Of a stretch of 64,000 nt of DNA, positions 50,297 through 59,296 are shown piece after piece. The notes beneath the pieces are model-generated. The model worked only from the letters and a program-made list of their open reading frames with translations. It searched no databases and had not been told where the DNA came from. The DNA comes from Limiplasma sp031549415 (lineage in GTDB: Bacteria; Bacillota; Clostridia; Christensenellales; Aristaeellaceae), in the NCBI GenBank assembly GCA_031549415.1, contig JAVBPU010000029.1:17361-81360 (forward strand). The letters are read 5' to 3'. How positions within the stretch are numbered: position 1 is the first letter of the stretch; every line of letters starts with the position of its first letter. Position numbers and translations under genes: made by a program.

Positions 50297-51426
50297 CAGC
50301 ATCCCTCCCGTGTGGAAAGCTGCTGCCGGTACAGCGCCGCCATTTGCTCCCGGGTGGCTTCCAGGCCATAGGCCTCTATCACCCGCCGGTTCCGCTCCCC
50401 CATGGCCCGGCGCAGGGCCGGGTCTTTCAGCATGCGGTCCATGTCCTCCGCAAAACCGTCTATGTCCCGGGGCAGCCGGAGCATGCCCCCTTCGCCCTCC
50501 CGGATCAAGTCCCGGTTACCACGCACCCTGGAAACGGCGCAGGGCAGCCCGGCGGCCATGGCCTCCATCAGCGATACCGGCAACCCTTCCTGCAAGGAGG
50601 GGAAGCAGAACACATCGCTGGCCCGCAGCAGGGCGGGCACATCCTTGCGAAAGCCCAAAAACCGCACCCGGTCCGCCATGTCCAATTCCTTCGCCAGGCT
50701 TTGCAGCAGGTCCGTCTCTTCCCCCACGCCGCAAAACAGCAAATGGACCCCGGGCAGCTTGTGAACCGCCCGCAGCACGGTTTCATGGTTCTTTCTGGGG
50801 ATGTGCTCCCCCACGGTGATCACCAGGGGCGCTGTTTCCGGCACCCCCAGGCTCCGCCGGGTCTCTTGCGTATCCACCGGAGCCTGGAAGCGGGAAAAAT
50901 CAACGCCCACCCCATGGACCAGGGCCACCTGTCCGGCGGGGAACCGTTGGGCGCGCCCGAAGTCCTCCTGGTTGATGGTGATGAGCAGATCCGTATACCG
51001 GGCCAAAAGCCGCTCCGCCGGATAGTACAGCAGCCAGTTCATGGGCGGCGCGCCGGTGAAAAAATGGAAGCCATGGGCCGTGTACACCACCCGGGTACCC
51101 CGCTTGCGGGCAGCCCTGGCACACAGCCGGGCCAGCATGCCCCCCACCGGGGTATGGCAGTGGATCAGGGCGTAATCCTCCTGGTCCATCTGGCGTTTGA
51201 GCTGCTTGTACACCCTGGCATTCCCCGGCGATACCGGGGAGCGCTCAAAGGCCATGTCCACATACCGGTCGCAAAAGGGCACTGGGGGGGCCGGGTCCGG
51301 CGTGTCATTGCGGGCGCAGAGGTGCACCTCATAGCCCTGCTGCTGGAACCATTGCATGTAGGGCAGGTGGAACACCAGAATATGCCCCTGCAGCACCGTG
51401 GCCACGAACAGAACCTTCTTGCTCAT
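50296..51426 (-). CDS. Glycosyltransferase family 4 protein (EpsD/capsular type)
   Basis: A 376-residue enzyme of the EpsD/CapM type. 'VLFVATVLQGHILVFHLPYM', 'IHCHTPVGGMLARLCARAAR' and 'VVYTAHGFHFFTGAPPMNWL' are typical of exopolysaccharide glycosyltransferases. The C-terminal half has 'ITVGEHIPRKNHETVLRAVH' and 'FPSLQEGLPVSLMEAMAAGL', with both donor-site Glu residues. It probably adds one of the first sugars after the initiating transferase. Overlaps on both sides indicate cotranslation. Confidence 0.9.
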   Translation of the reverse strand: MSKKVLFVATVLQGHILVFHLPYMQWFQQQGYEVHLCARNDTPDPAPPVPFCDRYVDMAFERSPVSPGNARVYKQLKRQMDQEDYALIHCHTPVGGMLARLCARAARKRGTRVVYTAHGFHFFTGAPPMNWLLYYPAERLLARYTDLLITINQEDFGRAQRFPAGQVALVHGVGVDFSRFQAPVDTQETRRSLGVPETAPLVITVGEHIPRKNHETVLRAVHKLPGVHLLFCGVGEETDLLQSLAKELDMADRVRFLGFRKDVPALLRASDVFCFPSLQEGLPVSLMEAMAAGLPCAVSRVRGNRDLIREGEGGMLRLPRDIDGFAEDMDRMLKDPALRRAMGERNRRVIEAYGLEATREQMAALYRQQLSTREGC

Positions 51427-52277
51427 GGCTGTGCCTCCGTGGCCCGGATGGTTTCCGCAAAGGGCATTTCCGCTTCCGGCGGGAAGGCCTGGCTCATGGC
51501 CTGGTCATAGGTGAGGGAACCAAACAGCTTGCCAAAGACGCCCACCCGGTTGCTGAGCCAGCCCAGCAGCCAGCCAAGGCCCCTGGGCTGCCACAGCCGC
51601 TTCCCCTGGGCCAGGGCAATTTCCCGGGCCAGCTCATGGGTGCTGACATAGGCCCTGTTTTGCGGAAAATACAGCCCTCCCTGGCCACTTTCCACCAGCC
51701 GCGCCAGGAAGCCCGTCAAGTTTTCAATGTAGAGCATGCTGCGCTGGTTTCGCACTTTGGGGAATACCGGCAGCTTCCGCACCAAGGCCGAGAACCGGGG
51801 ATAATTCCCCCGGCAGCCCGGGCCATAGACCATGGGCGGCCGCAGGATGGCCACCCGGAAGGCGGGGGTTTCCAGGGCCCACAGCGCCTGCTCCGCCTTC
51901 CATTTGCTGCTGCCGTAGTGGCTACTGGGATGGGGCACCGTTTCTTCCGTGATGTGGCCGCAAACCCGCCCATACACGCTCATGGTGCTGAAAAAGACAA
52001 ACTGGGACACCTGGGATTCCTTGGCCTTCCTAGCCACAGCCAGAGCCAACTGGCAATTGATCCGGTCATAGTCCCCGGCATTGGCCGGAGTCTCCTTTTG
52101 ATGGGCCAGACCCGCCACATGCAGCACCGCGTCAAAGCCGCGAAAGTCCGCCTGTTGCCAGGCGGCCTCCTTCACGTCCAGGGTCTCGACCTGAAACCGC
52201 TCCGGCAACTTCGCCAAATACCCGGCGGTGCGGGTACCGATGTAGCTTCCCGCCCCGGTGATCAGCACCCGCTTCAC
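51423..52277 (-). CDS. NAD-dependent epimerase/dehydratase of the exopolysaccharide operon
   Basis: A 284-residue extended SDR. The nucleotide site is 'VLITGAGSYIGTRTAGYLAK' (GxxxxIG). 'VLHVAGLAHQKET', the active-site 'FFSTMSVYG' and 'YGSSKWKAEQAL' (Y-x3-K) follow. The C-terminal region fits the UDP-hexose 4-epimerase-like proteins that sit next to initiating sugar transferases. It likely makes the activated sugar the transferase uses. Overlaps the sugar transferase stop by 4 bp. Confidence 0.88.
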   Translation of the reverse strand: MKRVLITGAGSYIGTRTAGYLAKLPERFQVETLDVKEAAWQQADFRGFDAVLHVAGLAHQKETPANAGDYDRINCQLALAVARKAKESQVSQFVFFSTMSVYGRVCGHITEETVPHPSSHYGSSKWKAEQALWALETPAFRVAILRPPMVYGPGCRGNYPRFSALVRKLPVFPKVRNQRSMLYIENLTGFLARLVESGQGGLYFPQNRAYVSTHELAREIALAQGKRLWQPRGLGWLLGWLSNRVGVFGKLFGSLTYDQAMSQAFPPEAEMPFAETIRATEAQP

Positions 52278-52900
52278 GGCTTCTCCCCCTTCATCTTGGT
52301 GGCGTAATGCTTGCCCTCCTTGCCCTCCGCGATGCCCTCCCCGTTAAAGACCTTCAAAATGGTCAGAAAAAAGCACTTCGCGTCCAGGGCAAAGCCCAGG
52401 TTCTGGGCGTACTCGCCGTCCCGCAGGGCCTTGGTGTCCAAATCCAGGGAGTCCCTGCCGTTCACCTGGGCCCAGCCGCTCAGGCCGGGCAGCACATCGT
52501 TGGCCCCATAGCGGTCCCGCATTTCTATCAAATCGTCCTGGTTCCACAGGGCGGGCCGGGGGCCGATGAAGGACATGTCGCCCTTCAAAATATTATACAG
52601 CTGGGGAAGCTCGTCCAGGCTGGTTTTGCGCAGCAAACGCCCCACCGGGGTGATGTACTGCATGGCCTCCGGCAGGAGATGGGTGGGCACATCCGCCGGG
52701 GTGTCCGTGCGCAGGCTGCGGAACTTGTAAATGGTAAAGAAACGCTTCCCTTTGCCCACCCGCCGCTGACGAAAAAACACCGGCCCCTGGGAGCCCAGCT
52801 TCACCGCCAGGGCCAGCAGCAACCACAAAGGGCTAAAAACCACCAGGGCCACCCCGGACCCCAAAATATCCAAGGCCCGCTTCACAAAGCGCTGATACAT
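52274..52900 (-). CDS. Initiating sugar transferase (polyprenyl-phosphate phosphoglycosyltransferase)
   Basis: A 208-residue monotopic phosphoglycosyltransferase that moves sugar-1-phosphate onto undecaprenyl phosphate. A re-entrant helix (residues 10-35) precedes 'GPVFFRQRRVGKGKRFFTIY', the 'KFRSLRTDTP' motif, 'LRKTSLDELPQLYNILKGDM' (Asp-Glu dyad) and 'SFIGPRPALW'. It opens the exopolysaccharide operon, 27 bp after leuA with no visible terminator between them, so read-through from the amino-acid genes is likely. Confidence 0.95.
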   Translation of the reverse strand: MYQRFVKRALDILGSGVALVVFSPLWLLLALAVKLGSQGPVFFRQRRVGKGKRFFTIYKFRSLRTDTPADVPTHLLPEAMQYITPVGRLLRKTSLDELPQLYNILKGDMSFIGPRPALWNQDDLIEMRDRYGANDVLPGLSGWAQVNGRDSLDLDTKALRDGEYAQNLGFALDAKCFFLTILKVFNGEGIAEGKEGKHYATKMKGEKP

Positions 52901-52927
52901 CCGCGCACACTCCCGTTTCTCTGTGGG

Positions 52928-54466
52928 TTACGCCTTTGTTGCCCCGGCCTGCTGCTCCTGCCGGGCTTCCAAAATGCGGTTTACCGCGTTGATATAGGCC
53001 AGGCAGCTGGCCTCGATGATGTCTGTGGACACGCCCTTGCCCAGCATCACCCATGCCTCGTGCTTCACCCGCACCGTCACCTCGCCCAGGGCGTCCTCGC
53101 CCTCGGTCACCGCGCGGAGCTGGTAGCTTTCCAGCTTGCAGGGCAGGCCGGTGATCTGGTCCACCGCGTGGAAGCAGGCCTCCACGGGGCCGTCGCCGCA
53201 GTCCGCCCGGGTGATGATGTCCTGTTCCTTTTGCAGGCTGACGGTGGCGGTGCTGGTCATCTTGTTGCCGCTGAAAATCTGGAAGGAATGCATCTGGTAA
53301 CGGCCCTTGGCGGAGTGCATCTGCTCCCGCAGCAAGGCCAGCACGTCCCGGTCGGTGACGTCCTTCTTCCGGTCGGCCAGCTCCTTGAACTTCACAAAAG
53401 CCTGGCCCAGCTCCTGCTCCGTCAGGCTGAGGCCCAGCTCCTTTGCATGCTCCGCCAAAGCGTGCCGCCCAGACAGCTTGCCCAGCAGCATACCGCCCTT
53501 GGGAATGCCCAGCTCCTCCGGCTTCATCACCTCATAGGTGGCTCGGTCTTTCAGCACCCCGTGCTGGTGGATGCCGCTTTGGTGCAGGAAGGCGTTGCTG
53601 CCCACCACCGCCTTGTTGGGAGGGATCTCCAGCCCGGACAGGGCCGCCGCCAAACGGCTGACTCGATAGATTTCCCTGGTGTGAATGTTGTCGGACAGGC
53701 CATAGAAGTCCTTGCGGGTGCGCAGGCCCATCACCACCTCTTCCAGCGGCGCGTTGCCCGCTCGCTCGCCCAGGCCGATCAAGGTGCATTCCACCTGCCG
53801 CGCCCCCATGCGCAGGCCTTCCAGGGTGGTGGCGGTACCCAGGCCCAGGTCGTTATGGCAGTGGACGGACAAAACGGCCTGCTGGATGCCCGGCACATGG
53901 CTGCGGAGGTCCGCGATGAGCTGCCCGAATTCGGCCACAGTGGCATAGCCCACCGTGTCCGGGATATTCAGGGTACCGGCCCCGGCCTGCAAGGCGGCGG
54001 CACAGATTTCATACAGAAACTCCCGCTCGGTGCGGGTGGCGTCCTCGCAGCTGAACTCCACGTCCCCGCAGAGGCTGCGGGCCAAGGTCACCCCACGGAT
54101 GGCCGCTTCCAGCACCTGCTGCCGGTCCATGTTCAGCTTGTGCAGGCGGTGCAGGGGGCTGGTCGCGATAAACACGTGGATACGGCTGTTTTTGGCGTAT
54201 TGCAGGGCTTCGGCGGCGGCGCGGATGTCCCCCTCCACGCACCGGGCCAGGGAGCAGACCTGCATCCGGGTCACGGCCTTGCTCACAGCGCGGACCGCCT
54301 CAAAATCCCCGGGGCTGGCCCCGGCAAAGCCCGCCTCCACCACATCTACCCCCAGGGCTTCCAGCCCCTGGGCCAGTTCCACCTTTTCATTCAGGTGGAA
54401 GCTGACCCCGGGGGTCTGCTCCCCGTCCCGAAGGGTGGTATCCAAAAACCGCACGGTATCTGCCAT
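52928..54466 (-). CDS. leuA: 2-isopropylmalate synthase
   Basis: A 512-residue enzyme of leucine synthesis. The DRE-TIM barrel starts 'RFLDTTLRDGEQTPGVSFHL' and has 'HCHNDLGLGTATTLEGLRMG' as metal site and 'GSNAFLHQSGIHQHGVL'. A C-terminal regulatory LeuA dimer domain is present ('ITGLPCKLESYQLRAVTEGE'), so leucine feedback is expected. The 'E-A-G-F' and length separate it from homocitrate or citramalate synthases, though citramalate synthase cannot be excluded. ATG 54466 follows GGAGGCAGCC. Confidence 0.92.
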   Translation of the reverse strand: MADTVRFLDTTLRDGEQTPGVSFHLNEKVELAQGLEALGVDVVEAGFAGASPGDFEAVRAVSKAVTRMQVCSLARCVEGDIRAAAEALQYAKNSRIHVFIATSPLHRLHKLNMDRQQVLEAAIRGVTLARSLCGDVEFSCEDATRTEREFLYEICAAALQAGAGTLNIPDTVGYATVAEFGQLIADLRSHVPGIQQAVLSVHCHNDLGLGTATTLEGLRMGARQVECTLIGLGERAGNAPLEEVVMGLRTRKDFYGLSDNIHTREIYRVSRLAAALSGLEIPPNKAVVGSNAFLHQSGIHQHGVLKDRATYEVMKPEELGIPKGGMLLGKLSGRHALAEHAKELGLSLTEQELGQAFVKFKELADRKKDVTDRDVLALLREQMHSAKGRYQMHSFQIFSGNKMTSTATVSLQKEQDIITRADCGDGPVEACFHAVDQITGLPCKLESYQLRAVTEGEDALGEVTVRVKHEAWVMLGKGVSTDIIEASCLAYINAVNRILEARQEQQAGATKA

Positions 54467-54481
54467 GGCTGCCTCCATTTG

Positions 54482-54889
54482 CTATGGTTCCCACGCGGTC
54501 TGCGCCAGGAACCCATTGAGTTTCTTCTGCCCTATGCCCTTGATATTCCGCAGGTCCTCCGGGAAATAAAAGGGCCCGTGGGCTTCCCGCTCGGCCACAA
54601 TGGCCTGGGCCAGGGTTTCCCCGATGCCCTGGAGCTGGCAAAGCTCCTGTAGGGTGGCCTGGTTGAGGAAAATTTCGCCGGCGGGCCAGGTCACTGGCAT
54701 AGCCTGCTCCTCCCGCTGGGCCGCCAAGGGCATTCCTAGCCTGGCTTCCTGCCCGGCGGGCTGCCAGGACAGATGCAGCCCCACCCAAGCCATCGCAAAA
54801 GCAAGGGCGGCTACCCAGCCCGCCCACAGACAGGCCCTTTGCGCCCTGGGCAGGTTTTTGCCCATCCCCCGGCCCTTTTGCATGCGCAT
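54482..54889 (-). CDS. ComEA-like membrane-anchored helix-hairpin-helix protein
   Basis: A 135-residue protein. One membrane helix at residues 19-40 is followed by a linker and a double helix-hairpin-helix: 'LNQATLQELCQLQGIGETLA' and 'LRNIKGIGQKKL'. ComEA proteins bind DNA at the outer face of the membrane during uptake; short versions such as this lack the SLBB domain. The start may be ATG 54889 or ATG 54865 (GGGCCGGGGG upstream). No comEC is seen in the window. Confidence 0.82.
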   Translation of the reverse strand: MRMQKGRGMGKNLPRAQRACLWAGWVAALAFAMAWVGLHLSWQPAGQEARLGMPLAAQREEQAMPVTWPAGEIFLNQATLQELCQLQGIGETLAQAIVAEREAHGPFYFPEDLRNIKGIGQKKLNGFLAQTAWEP

Positions 54890-54893
54890 CTTG

Positions 54894-56288
54894 TCACACG
54901 CCCTGCCGCACTTTTTGCCCGGCAGGGGTGTCCTCCAAAATATAGCCCAGGGCCTTGATAGCGTCCCGCAGCTCATCACTGCGCTTCCAGTCCTTGCTTT
55001 GGCGAGCCTGGGCCCGCTCCTCCACCAGGGCTTGTACCTCCGGGCTGAGCCCGTCCTCTTGCTTCGCCAGCACGCCCAGCACCCCGCAGAGCGCTTGCAG
55101 CGTCTTTTGCCCATATTCCACAGCCTGGCGGCTGGGCTGCTGGGGCAGCTTATGCACCTCCCGCACCAGTTCAAAGACCGCCCCCAGGGCGTCGGCGGTG
55201 TTCAGGTCGTCATCCATGGCCTGATAAAAGCGTTCTGTGGCCCGGTCGCACTCCGCCAGGAAGGCCGTTTCCCCCGCGTCCGGTTCCCGGTCCTGGGCGG
55301 AGGTCCGCAAAAAGGCCAGCTGGCCCCTGGCGATGTAGAGCCGCTCCAAACTGCTGGCCGCCTGCTGGATCATCTCCCGGCTGAAATTCACAGGACTGCG
55401 GTAATGGGCGGACAGCATGAACATGCGCACGGCTTCCAGGTCATACTCCTTGGCAATGTCCCGGATGGTGAAGAAATTCCCCTTGGACTTGCTCATCTTC
55501 TCGTTGTCGATGTTGATGAAGCCGTTGTGCATCCAGTAATTCACATAGGGCTTGCCCGTGGCGCCGCTGGTTTGGGCTATTTCATTCTCGTGGTGGGGAA
55601 ACAGCAAATCCTTGCCACCGCAGTGGATGTCAAAATGGTCTCCCAGGTAGGTGGTGGACATGGCGGAGCACTCGATGTGCCAGCCAGGGCGGCCCAGGCC
55701 CCAGGGGCTGTCCCAAGCGGGCTCGCCGGGCTTTTGCGCCTTCCACAGAGCAAAGTCCAGCGGGTCCTCCTTCTGCTCGTCCACAGAGATCCGCGCCCCG
55801 GAGGCCAAGTCCTCCAGGTTTTGCCCGCAAAGGCACCCGTAGTCCGGAAAGGCCTTCACCCGGTAGTACACGTCGCCGTTGGACTCATAGGCCAGGCCTT
55901 TTGTCACCAGCCTTTCGATCAGGCTGATGATCTGGGGGATATGCTCCGTGGCTTTGGGGTGCACCGTGGCCGGGCGGATGCCCAGGGCCTGCGCGTCCAC
56001 GAAGTATTCCCGGATGAACCGCTCCGCCACCGTCTGCACGGTGGCGCCTTCCTCCTGGGCCCGCTTGATCATCTTATCATCAATGTCCGTAAAATTCTGC
56101 ACGAAGGTGACCGCAAAGCCCCGGTGCTCCAAATAGCGGCGCAGCACGTCAAACACGATGAAGGGGCGGGCGTTGCCGATATGAAAGTAATTGTACACCG
56201 TAGGCCCGCAGGCATAGATCCCCACCTTCCCTTCCTGGATGGGCTTTAGGGGCTCCTTTTGCCGGGTCATGCTGTTATAAATCTCCAA
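54894..56288 (-). CDS. cysS: Cysteinyl-tRNA synthetase
   Basis: A 464-residue class I synthetase. Zinc Cys in 'YACGPTVYNYFHIGNAR' next to the HIGH-like 'HIGN', 'GWHIECSAMS' and 'FPHHENEIAQ' complete the zinc site, and 'KMSKSKGNF' is the KMSKS loop. The C-terminal DALR helix bundle has 'DDDLNTADALGAVFELVREV'. The start is TTG 56288 with AAGGAGGCCAAAGCC. It follows cysE by 36 bp, the usual cysE-cysS pairing in Firmicutes. Confidence 0.97.
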   Translation of the reverse strand: MEIYNSMTRQKEPLKPIQEGKVGIYACGPTVYNYFHIGNARPFIVFDVLRRYLEHRGFAVTFVQNFTDIDDKMIKRAQEEGATVQTVAERFIREYFVDAQALGIRPATVHPKATEHIPQIISLIERLVTKGLAYESNGDVYYRVKAFPDYGCLCGQNLEDLASGARISVDEQKEDPLDFALWKAQKPGEPAWDSPWGLGRPGWHIECSAMSTTYLGDHFDIHCGGKDLLFPHHENEIAQTSGATGKPYVNYWMHNGFINIDNEKMSKSKGNFFTIRDIAKEYDLEAVRMFMLSAHYRSPVNFSREMIQQAASSLERLYIARGQLAFLRTSAQDREPDAGETAFLAECDRATERFYQAMDDDLNTADALGAVFELVREVHKLPQQPSRQAVEYGQKTLQALCGVLGVLAKQEDGLSPEVQALVEERAQARQSKDWKRSDELRDAIKALGYILEDTPAGQKVRQGV

Positions 56289-56324
56289 GGCTTTGGCCTC
56301 CTTGTGTGGTTTTGCGAAACGCCG

Positions 56325-57059
56325 CTATTCCAGGGGCTGCAAAGGCGGGGCCTTTTCCGGGTGACAGGGGCCGTCCTTTTCCTCACAGTTCTCACAGCCC
56401 AAACGCTGGGCATGCTGGGCCAGGCAATGCTCCAAGGTTTGCAGCCGCTTCACCAGCGCCTCCACCCGCTCCAGCATGGGGTCGGGCAGGTTCACCTGGT
56501 CCAGGTCCACCTCGCCCTTTGGCTGCGCCTTGTCCTTTTTTACGATGCGGCCTGGGTTGCCCACCACGGTGCAGTTGTCCGGCACGTTCTTTAAAACGAT
56601 GGCCCCGGCCCCCACCTTGCACTGGTCCCCGATGGTGATGGGCCCCAGCACCTTGGCCCCAGCGCCGATGGTGCAGCCATTGCCGATGGTGGGGTGCCGC
56701 TTGCCGGTGTCCTTGCCGGTTCCGCCCAAGGTGACCCCCTGGTAAATGGTCACATCATCGCCGATGATGGTGGTTTCGCCAATCACCACGCCGTCTCCGT
56801 GGTCAATGAACACCCTGCGCCCGATCTGCGCGCCGGGATGGATCTCAATGCCGGTTTGATGCCGCGCCCGCTGGCTTAACAGACGGGCCAGCAAAAGGTG
56901 CCCCTTCTGGTAAAAACGATGAGCCCTGCGGTGGGCTTTCAGCGCCTTCAGGCCGGGATAGCACAGCCGCACTTCCATCATGCTCCTGGCCGCCGGGTCC
57001 CTGGCCAACACCGCTTCCCTGTCTTCCCTCACCATTGCCTTCCAATTGGTATCACCCAT
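56325..57059 (-). CDS. cysE: Serine O-acetyltransferase
   Basis: A 244-residue left-handed beta-helix acetyltransferase making O-acetylserine for cysteine synthesis. The N-terminal helical part ('VREDREAVLARDPAARSMME') leads to hexapeptide repeats: 'GIEIHPGAQIGRRVFIDHGD', 'VVIGETTIIGDDVTIYQGVT', 'LGGTGKDTGKRHPTIG'. A Cys-rich tail near the C-terminus (C-E-N-C-E) could be a regulatory or metal site. ATG 57059 overlaps the ppk stop by 8 bp. Confidence 0.95.
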   Translation of the reverse strand: MGDTNWKAMVREDREAVLARDPAARSMMEVRLCYPGLKALKAHRRAHRFYQKGHLLLARLLSQRARHQTGIEIHPGAQIGRRVFIDHGDGVVIGETTIIGDDVTIYQGVTLGGTGKDTGKRHPTIGNGCTIGAGAKVLGPITIGDQCKVGAGAIVLKNVPDNCTVVGNPGRIVKKDKAQPKGEVDLDQVNLPDPMLERVEALVKRLQTLEHCLAQHAQRLGCENCEEKDGPCHPEKAPPLQPLE

Positions 57060-59178
57060 GGTGTTCCGCCTTTCCCGCCGGGCTTTCCGCCGCGCCTTTC
57101 CCGTCCATCGAAGGGGGCGGCGCTTCCCCGGCCAGCACCTCGTGCAAACGATATAATAGCGCATCCTGCGCGTTCAGCTTGGGCTGCCCCTTGGGGCTGT
57201 GGCGCTCATAGGCCCCATCCGGCCCCTGCTCCCAGGCCTTCTCTGTATCCTGCCATTGCAGCCTCAGCACGTTTTCCACCGCCCGCTTGCAGCTTTCGTC
57301 CTTCACGGGAAACATCAGCTCCACGCGCTTATGCAGGTTGCGGGGCATCCAGTCCGCCGAGGAAAGGTACACCTGGTCCTCTCCGCCCGCCACGAAGCAA
57401 AAGGCCCTGGCATGCTCCAAATGCCTGCCTACAATGGACCGCACCTGGATGTTCTCGCTGACCCCGGGCACCCCTGGCAGCAGGCAACACAGGCCCCGCA
57501 CCAGCAGCCGGATGGGCACCCCGGCGCTGCTGGCGCTGCACAGCGCCGCGATCATCCCTTCGTCAGACAGGGAGTTCATCTTGGCTAAAATGCCCGCAGG
57601 CTTCCCCAGCAGCGCGTTCTCCTTCTCCCTTTCGATCAAATGCAACAGCGTTGTTTTCAGCTTTTCCGGGGCCCTTATCAGCTCCCCCATGGGCAGGTCC
57701 GTTACGCCGCTCAGCTCCGCAAAAAAGTTCTGGGCATCCTGCCCCAGGGCCTGGTCCGCCGTCAGCAGCCCAAAATCCGTATACAGCTTGGCGGTGCCGT
57801 CGTGGTAGTTGCCGGTGCCCAGGTGCAAGTACCGCTTGGTTTTGCCCCGTTCCATCCGCTCCACCAAGGTGATCTTGCTGTGGGTCTTCAGCCCCGGCAG
57901 GCCATAGAGTACCCGGCAGCCCGCTTTTTCCAGCCTTTCGCCCCAAAACAGGTTGCTTTCCTCGTCAAAGCGCGCGCAGGCCTCAAACAGCACCACCACT
58001 TCCTTGCCGTTTTCCGCTGCCTCGGCCAGCGCCTGCACAATGGGGCTATTGCTGCTGACCCTGTACAGGGTTTGCTTGATGCTGCGCACCGCCGGGTCCT
58101 TGGCGGCCTGCTGCACAAAATGCACCACCGGGGCAAAGCTGTGGTAGGGATGGTACAGCAACGTGTCCTTGGCGGCGATGCGCTTCCAGAGTCCCTCCCC
58201 CATCAGCTCCCGCAGGGGCTGCGGCTCCACCGGGGAATATTTCAGGTCCGCTCTGGGCAGCAACCCGTACAGGTTCATCATCAGCTTATTCAAATCCAGC
58301 GGCCCGGTGACCCGGTAGCGCTGCTCGGGGGGCAGCCCAAAGCGCAGCATCAGCATGGACAGCATTTCCTCGCCCATGCGCTCCTCCGCTTCCAGGCGGC
58401 GCACCTGCCCCGTGCGGCGCAGCTGCAGCATTTCCTTCACAGCGGGCACGACTTCCGCCTGGGTGGCGGCCTCCACCGGAAAGTCCTGGTTGCGGATGAC
58501 CCGAAACACGGCGGCTTGCTCTATCTTCACCCTGGGAAACACGCTGGCCAGGTGGTGGCGGACGATGTCCTCCAGGCGGATGAGCTGGTGCACCTCCGGG
58601 CTGTCCGACAGGTCAAACAGGCGTGGCAGGGCGGTGGGCAGCGCCAGCATCACAAAGCGCAGGGTCTTTTTGCGAGGCTGCACCAGCTTCACCAGCAGGT
58701 GTAGCTGCTTCTGCTGGGGCTCCTCCTCCAGGGCCAGCTTTTTCAAATTGGGCTTGATCTCTTCCTTGAAGATCAGCGTTTCCTTGGCCCGCATGCTTTC
58801 CGTCAGGGTAAAGGTGGGATAGAGCTGCACCTTCTGCAAGTACAGCTCGCTGCGAATGCCCTCAAACAGAAGGTATTGCAGGTTTTGCTGGCGAAGCATC
58901 TCTTTGTTCACGCGCTTTAGCAACTTGTCCAGGGGCAGGCCGCCCTGGGTTTTTTTGTGGGCCTTGGGCCCCAGGGCGTTGGCATAGAGGTTGCCATAGC
59001 GCACCTGCACAAATTCATCCAGGTTGGAGGTGGCAATGGCCAAAAACTTGGCCCGCTCCAAAAGGGGGTTGGCGGGGTTATCCGCTTCCATCTGCACGCG
59101 CCGGTTGAATTGAAGCCAGCTCAATTCCCGATTGCCCAGCGCCTTGCCATGGGCTTTTCTCTTTTGTGACGATGCCAT
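57052..59178 (-). CDS. ppk1: Polyphosphate kinase 1
   Basis: A 708-residue enzyme polymerising the gamma-phosphate of ATP into polyphosphate. Domains: N ('NRELSWLQFNRRVQMEADNP', 'LAIATSNLDEFVQVRYGNLY'), H, then two PLD-like catalytic domains with 'ARFDEESNLFWGERLEKAG', the autophosphorylated His in 'GLKTHSKITLV', and 'SSADWMPRNLHKRVELMFPV'. With the PPK2-type phosphotransferase at 20802-22613 the cell can both store and spend polyphosphate. ATG 59178 follows AGGAGGACGGTAGGGCAT. It leads the ppk-cysE-cysS-comEA-leuA-exopolysaccharide run. Confidence 0.96.
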   Translation of the reverse strand: MASSQKRKAHGKALGNRELSWLQFNRRVQMEADNPANPLLERAKFLAIATSNLDEFVQVRYGNLYANALGPKAHKKTQGGLPLDKLLKRVNKEMLRQQNLQYLLFEGIRSELYLQKVQLYPTFTLTESMRAKETLIFKEEIKPNLKKLALEEEPQQKQLHLLVKLVQPRKKTLRFVMLALPTALPRLFDLSDSPEVHQLIRLEDIVRHHLASVFPRVKIEQAAVFRVIRNQDFPVEAATQAEVVPAVKEMLQLRRTGQVRRLEAEERMGEEMLSMLMLRFGLPPEQRYRVTGPLDLNKLMMNLYGLLPRADLKYSPVEPQPLRELMGEGLWKRIAAKDTLLYHPYHSFAPVVHFVQQAAKDPAVRSIKQTLYRVSSNSPIVQALAEAAENGKEVVVLFEACARFDEESNLFWGERLEKAGCRVLYGLPGLKTHSKITLVERMERGKTKRYLHLGTGNYHDGTAKLYTDFGLLTADQALGQDAQNFFAELSGVTDLPMGELIRAPEKLKTTLLHLIEREKENALLGKPAGILAKMNSLSDEGMIAALCSASSAGVPIRLLVRGLCCLLPGVPGVSENIQVRSIVGRHLEHARAFCFVAGGEDQVYLSSADWMPRNLHKRVELMFPVKDESCKRAVENVLRLQWQDTEKAWEQGPDGAYERHSPKGQPKLNAQDALLYRLHEVLAGEAPPPSMDGKGAAESPAGKAEHHG

Positions 59179-59249
59179 ATGCCCTACCGTCCTCCTGTGC
59201 CATCCGTCCGGCCATTGCCGCAAATCTTCCCACAATAGCCTTACCGATG

Positions 59250-59279
59250 ATTATACCACAAAAAACACCAGCCGGACAA
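59250..59279 (-). promoter_or_regulatory. Promoter of ppk1 overlapping a terminator
   Basis: On the minus strand TTGTCC (59274-59279), 18 bp, then TATAAT (59250-59255), about 70 bp before the start. The -35 lies inside the hairpin of the upstream terminator. Confidence 0.6.
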
Positions 59280-59296
59280 GTGAAAACCGGCTGGTG
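59260..59296 (-). terminator. Terminator upstream of ppk1
   Basis: CACCAGCCGG (59266-59275) pairs with CCGGCTGGTG (59287-59296). On the minus strand the stem is followed by TTTTTTG. It would stop transcripts coming from the RyR module. Confidence 0.75.

Noticed and set aside
52307..54652. A 781-codon plus-strand frame
   Set aside because: Antisense to leuA and the sugar transferase; composition is typical of a shadow and it has no ribosome binding site.
56289..56324. T-box riboswitch for cysS
   Set aside because: Only 36 bp separate cysE and cysS, and no T-box sequence (TGGNACCGCG) or stem is seen there or before leuA or hisIE.
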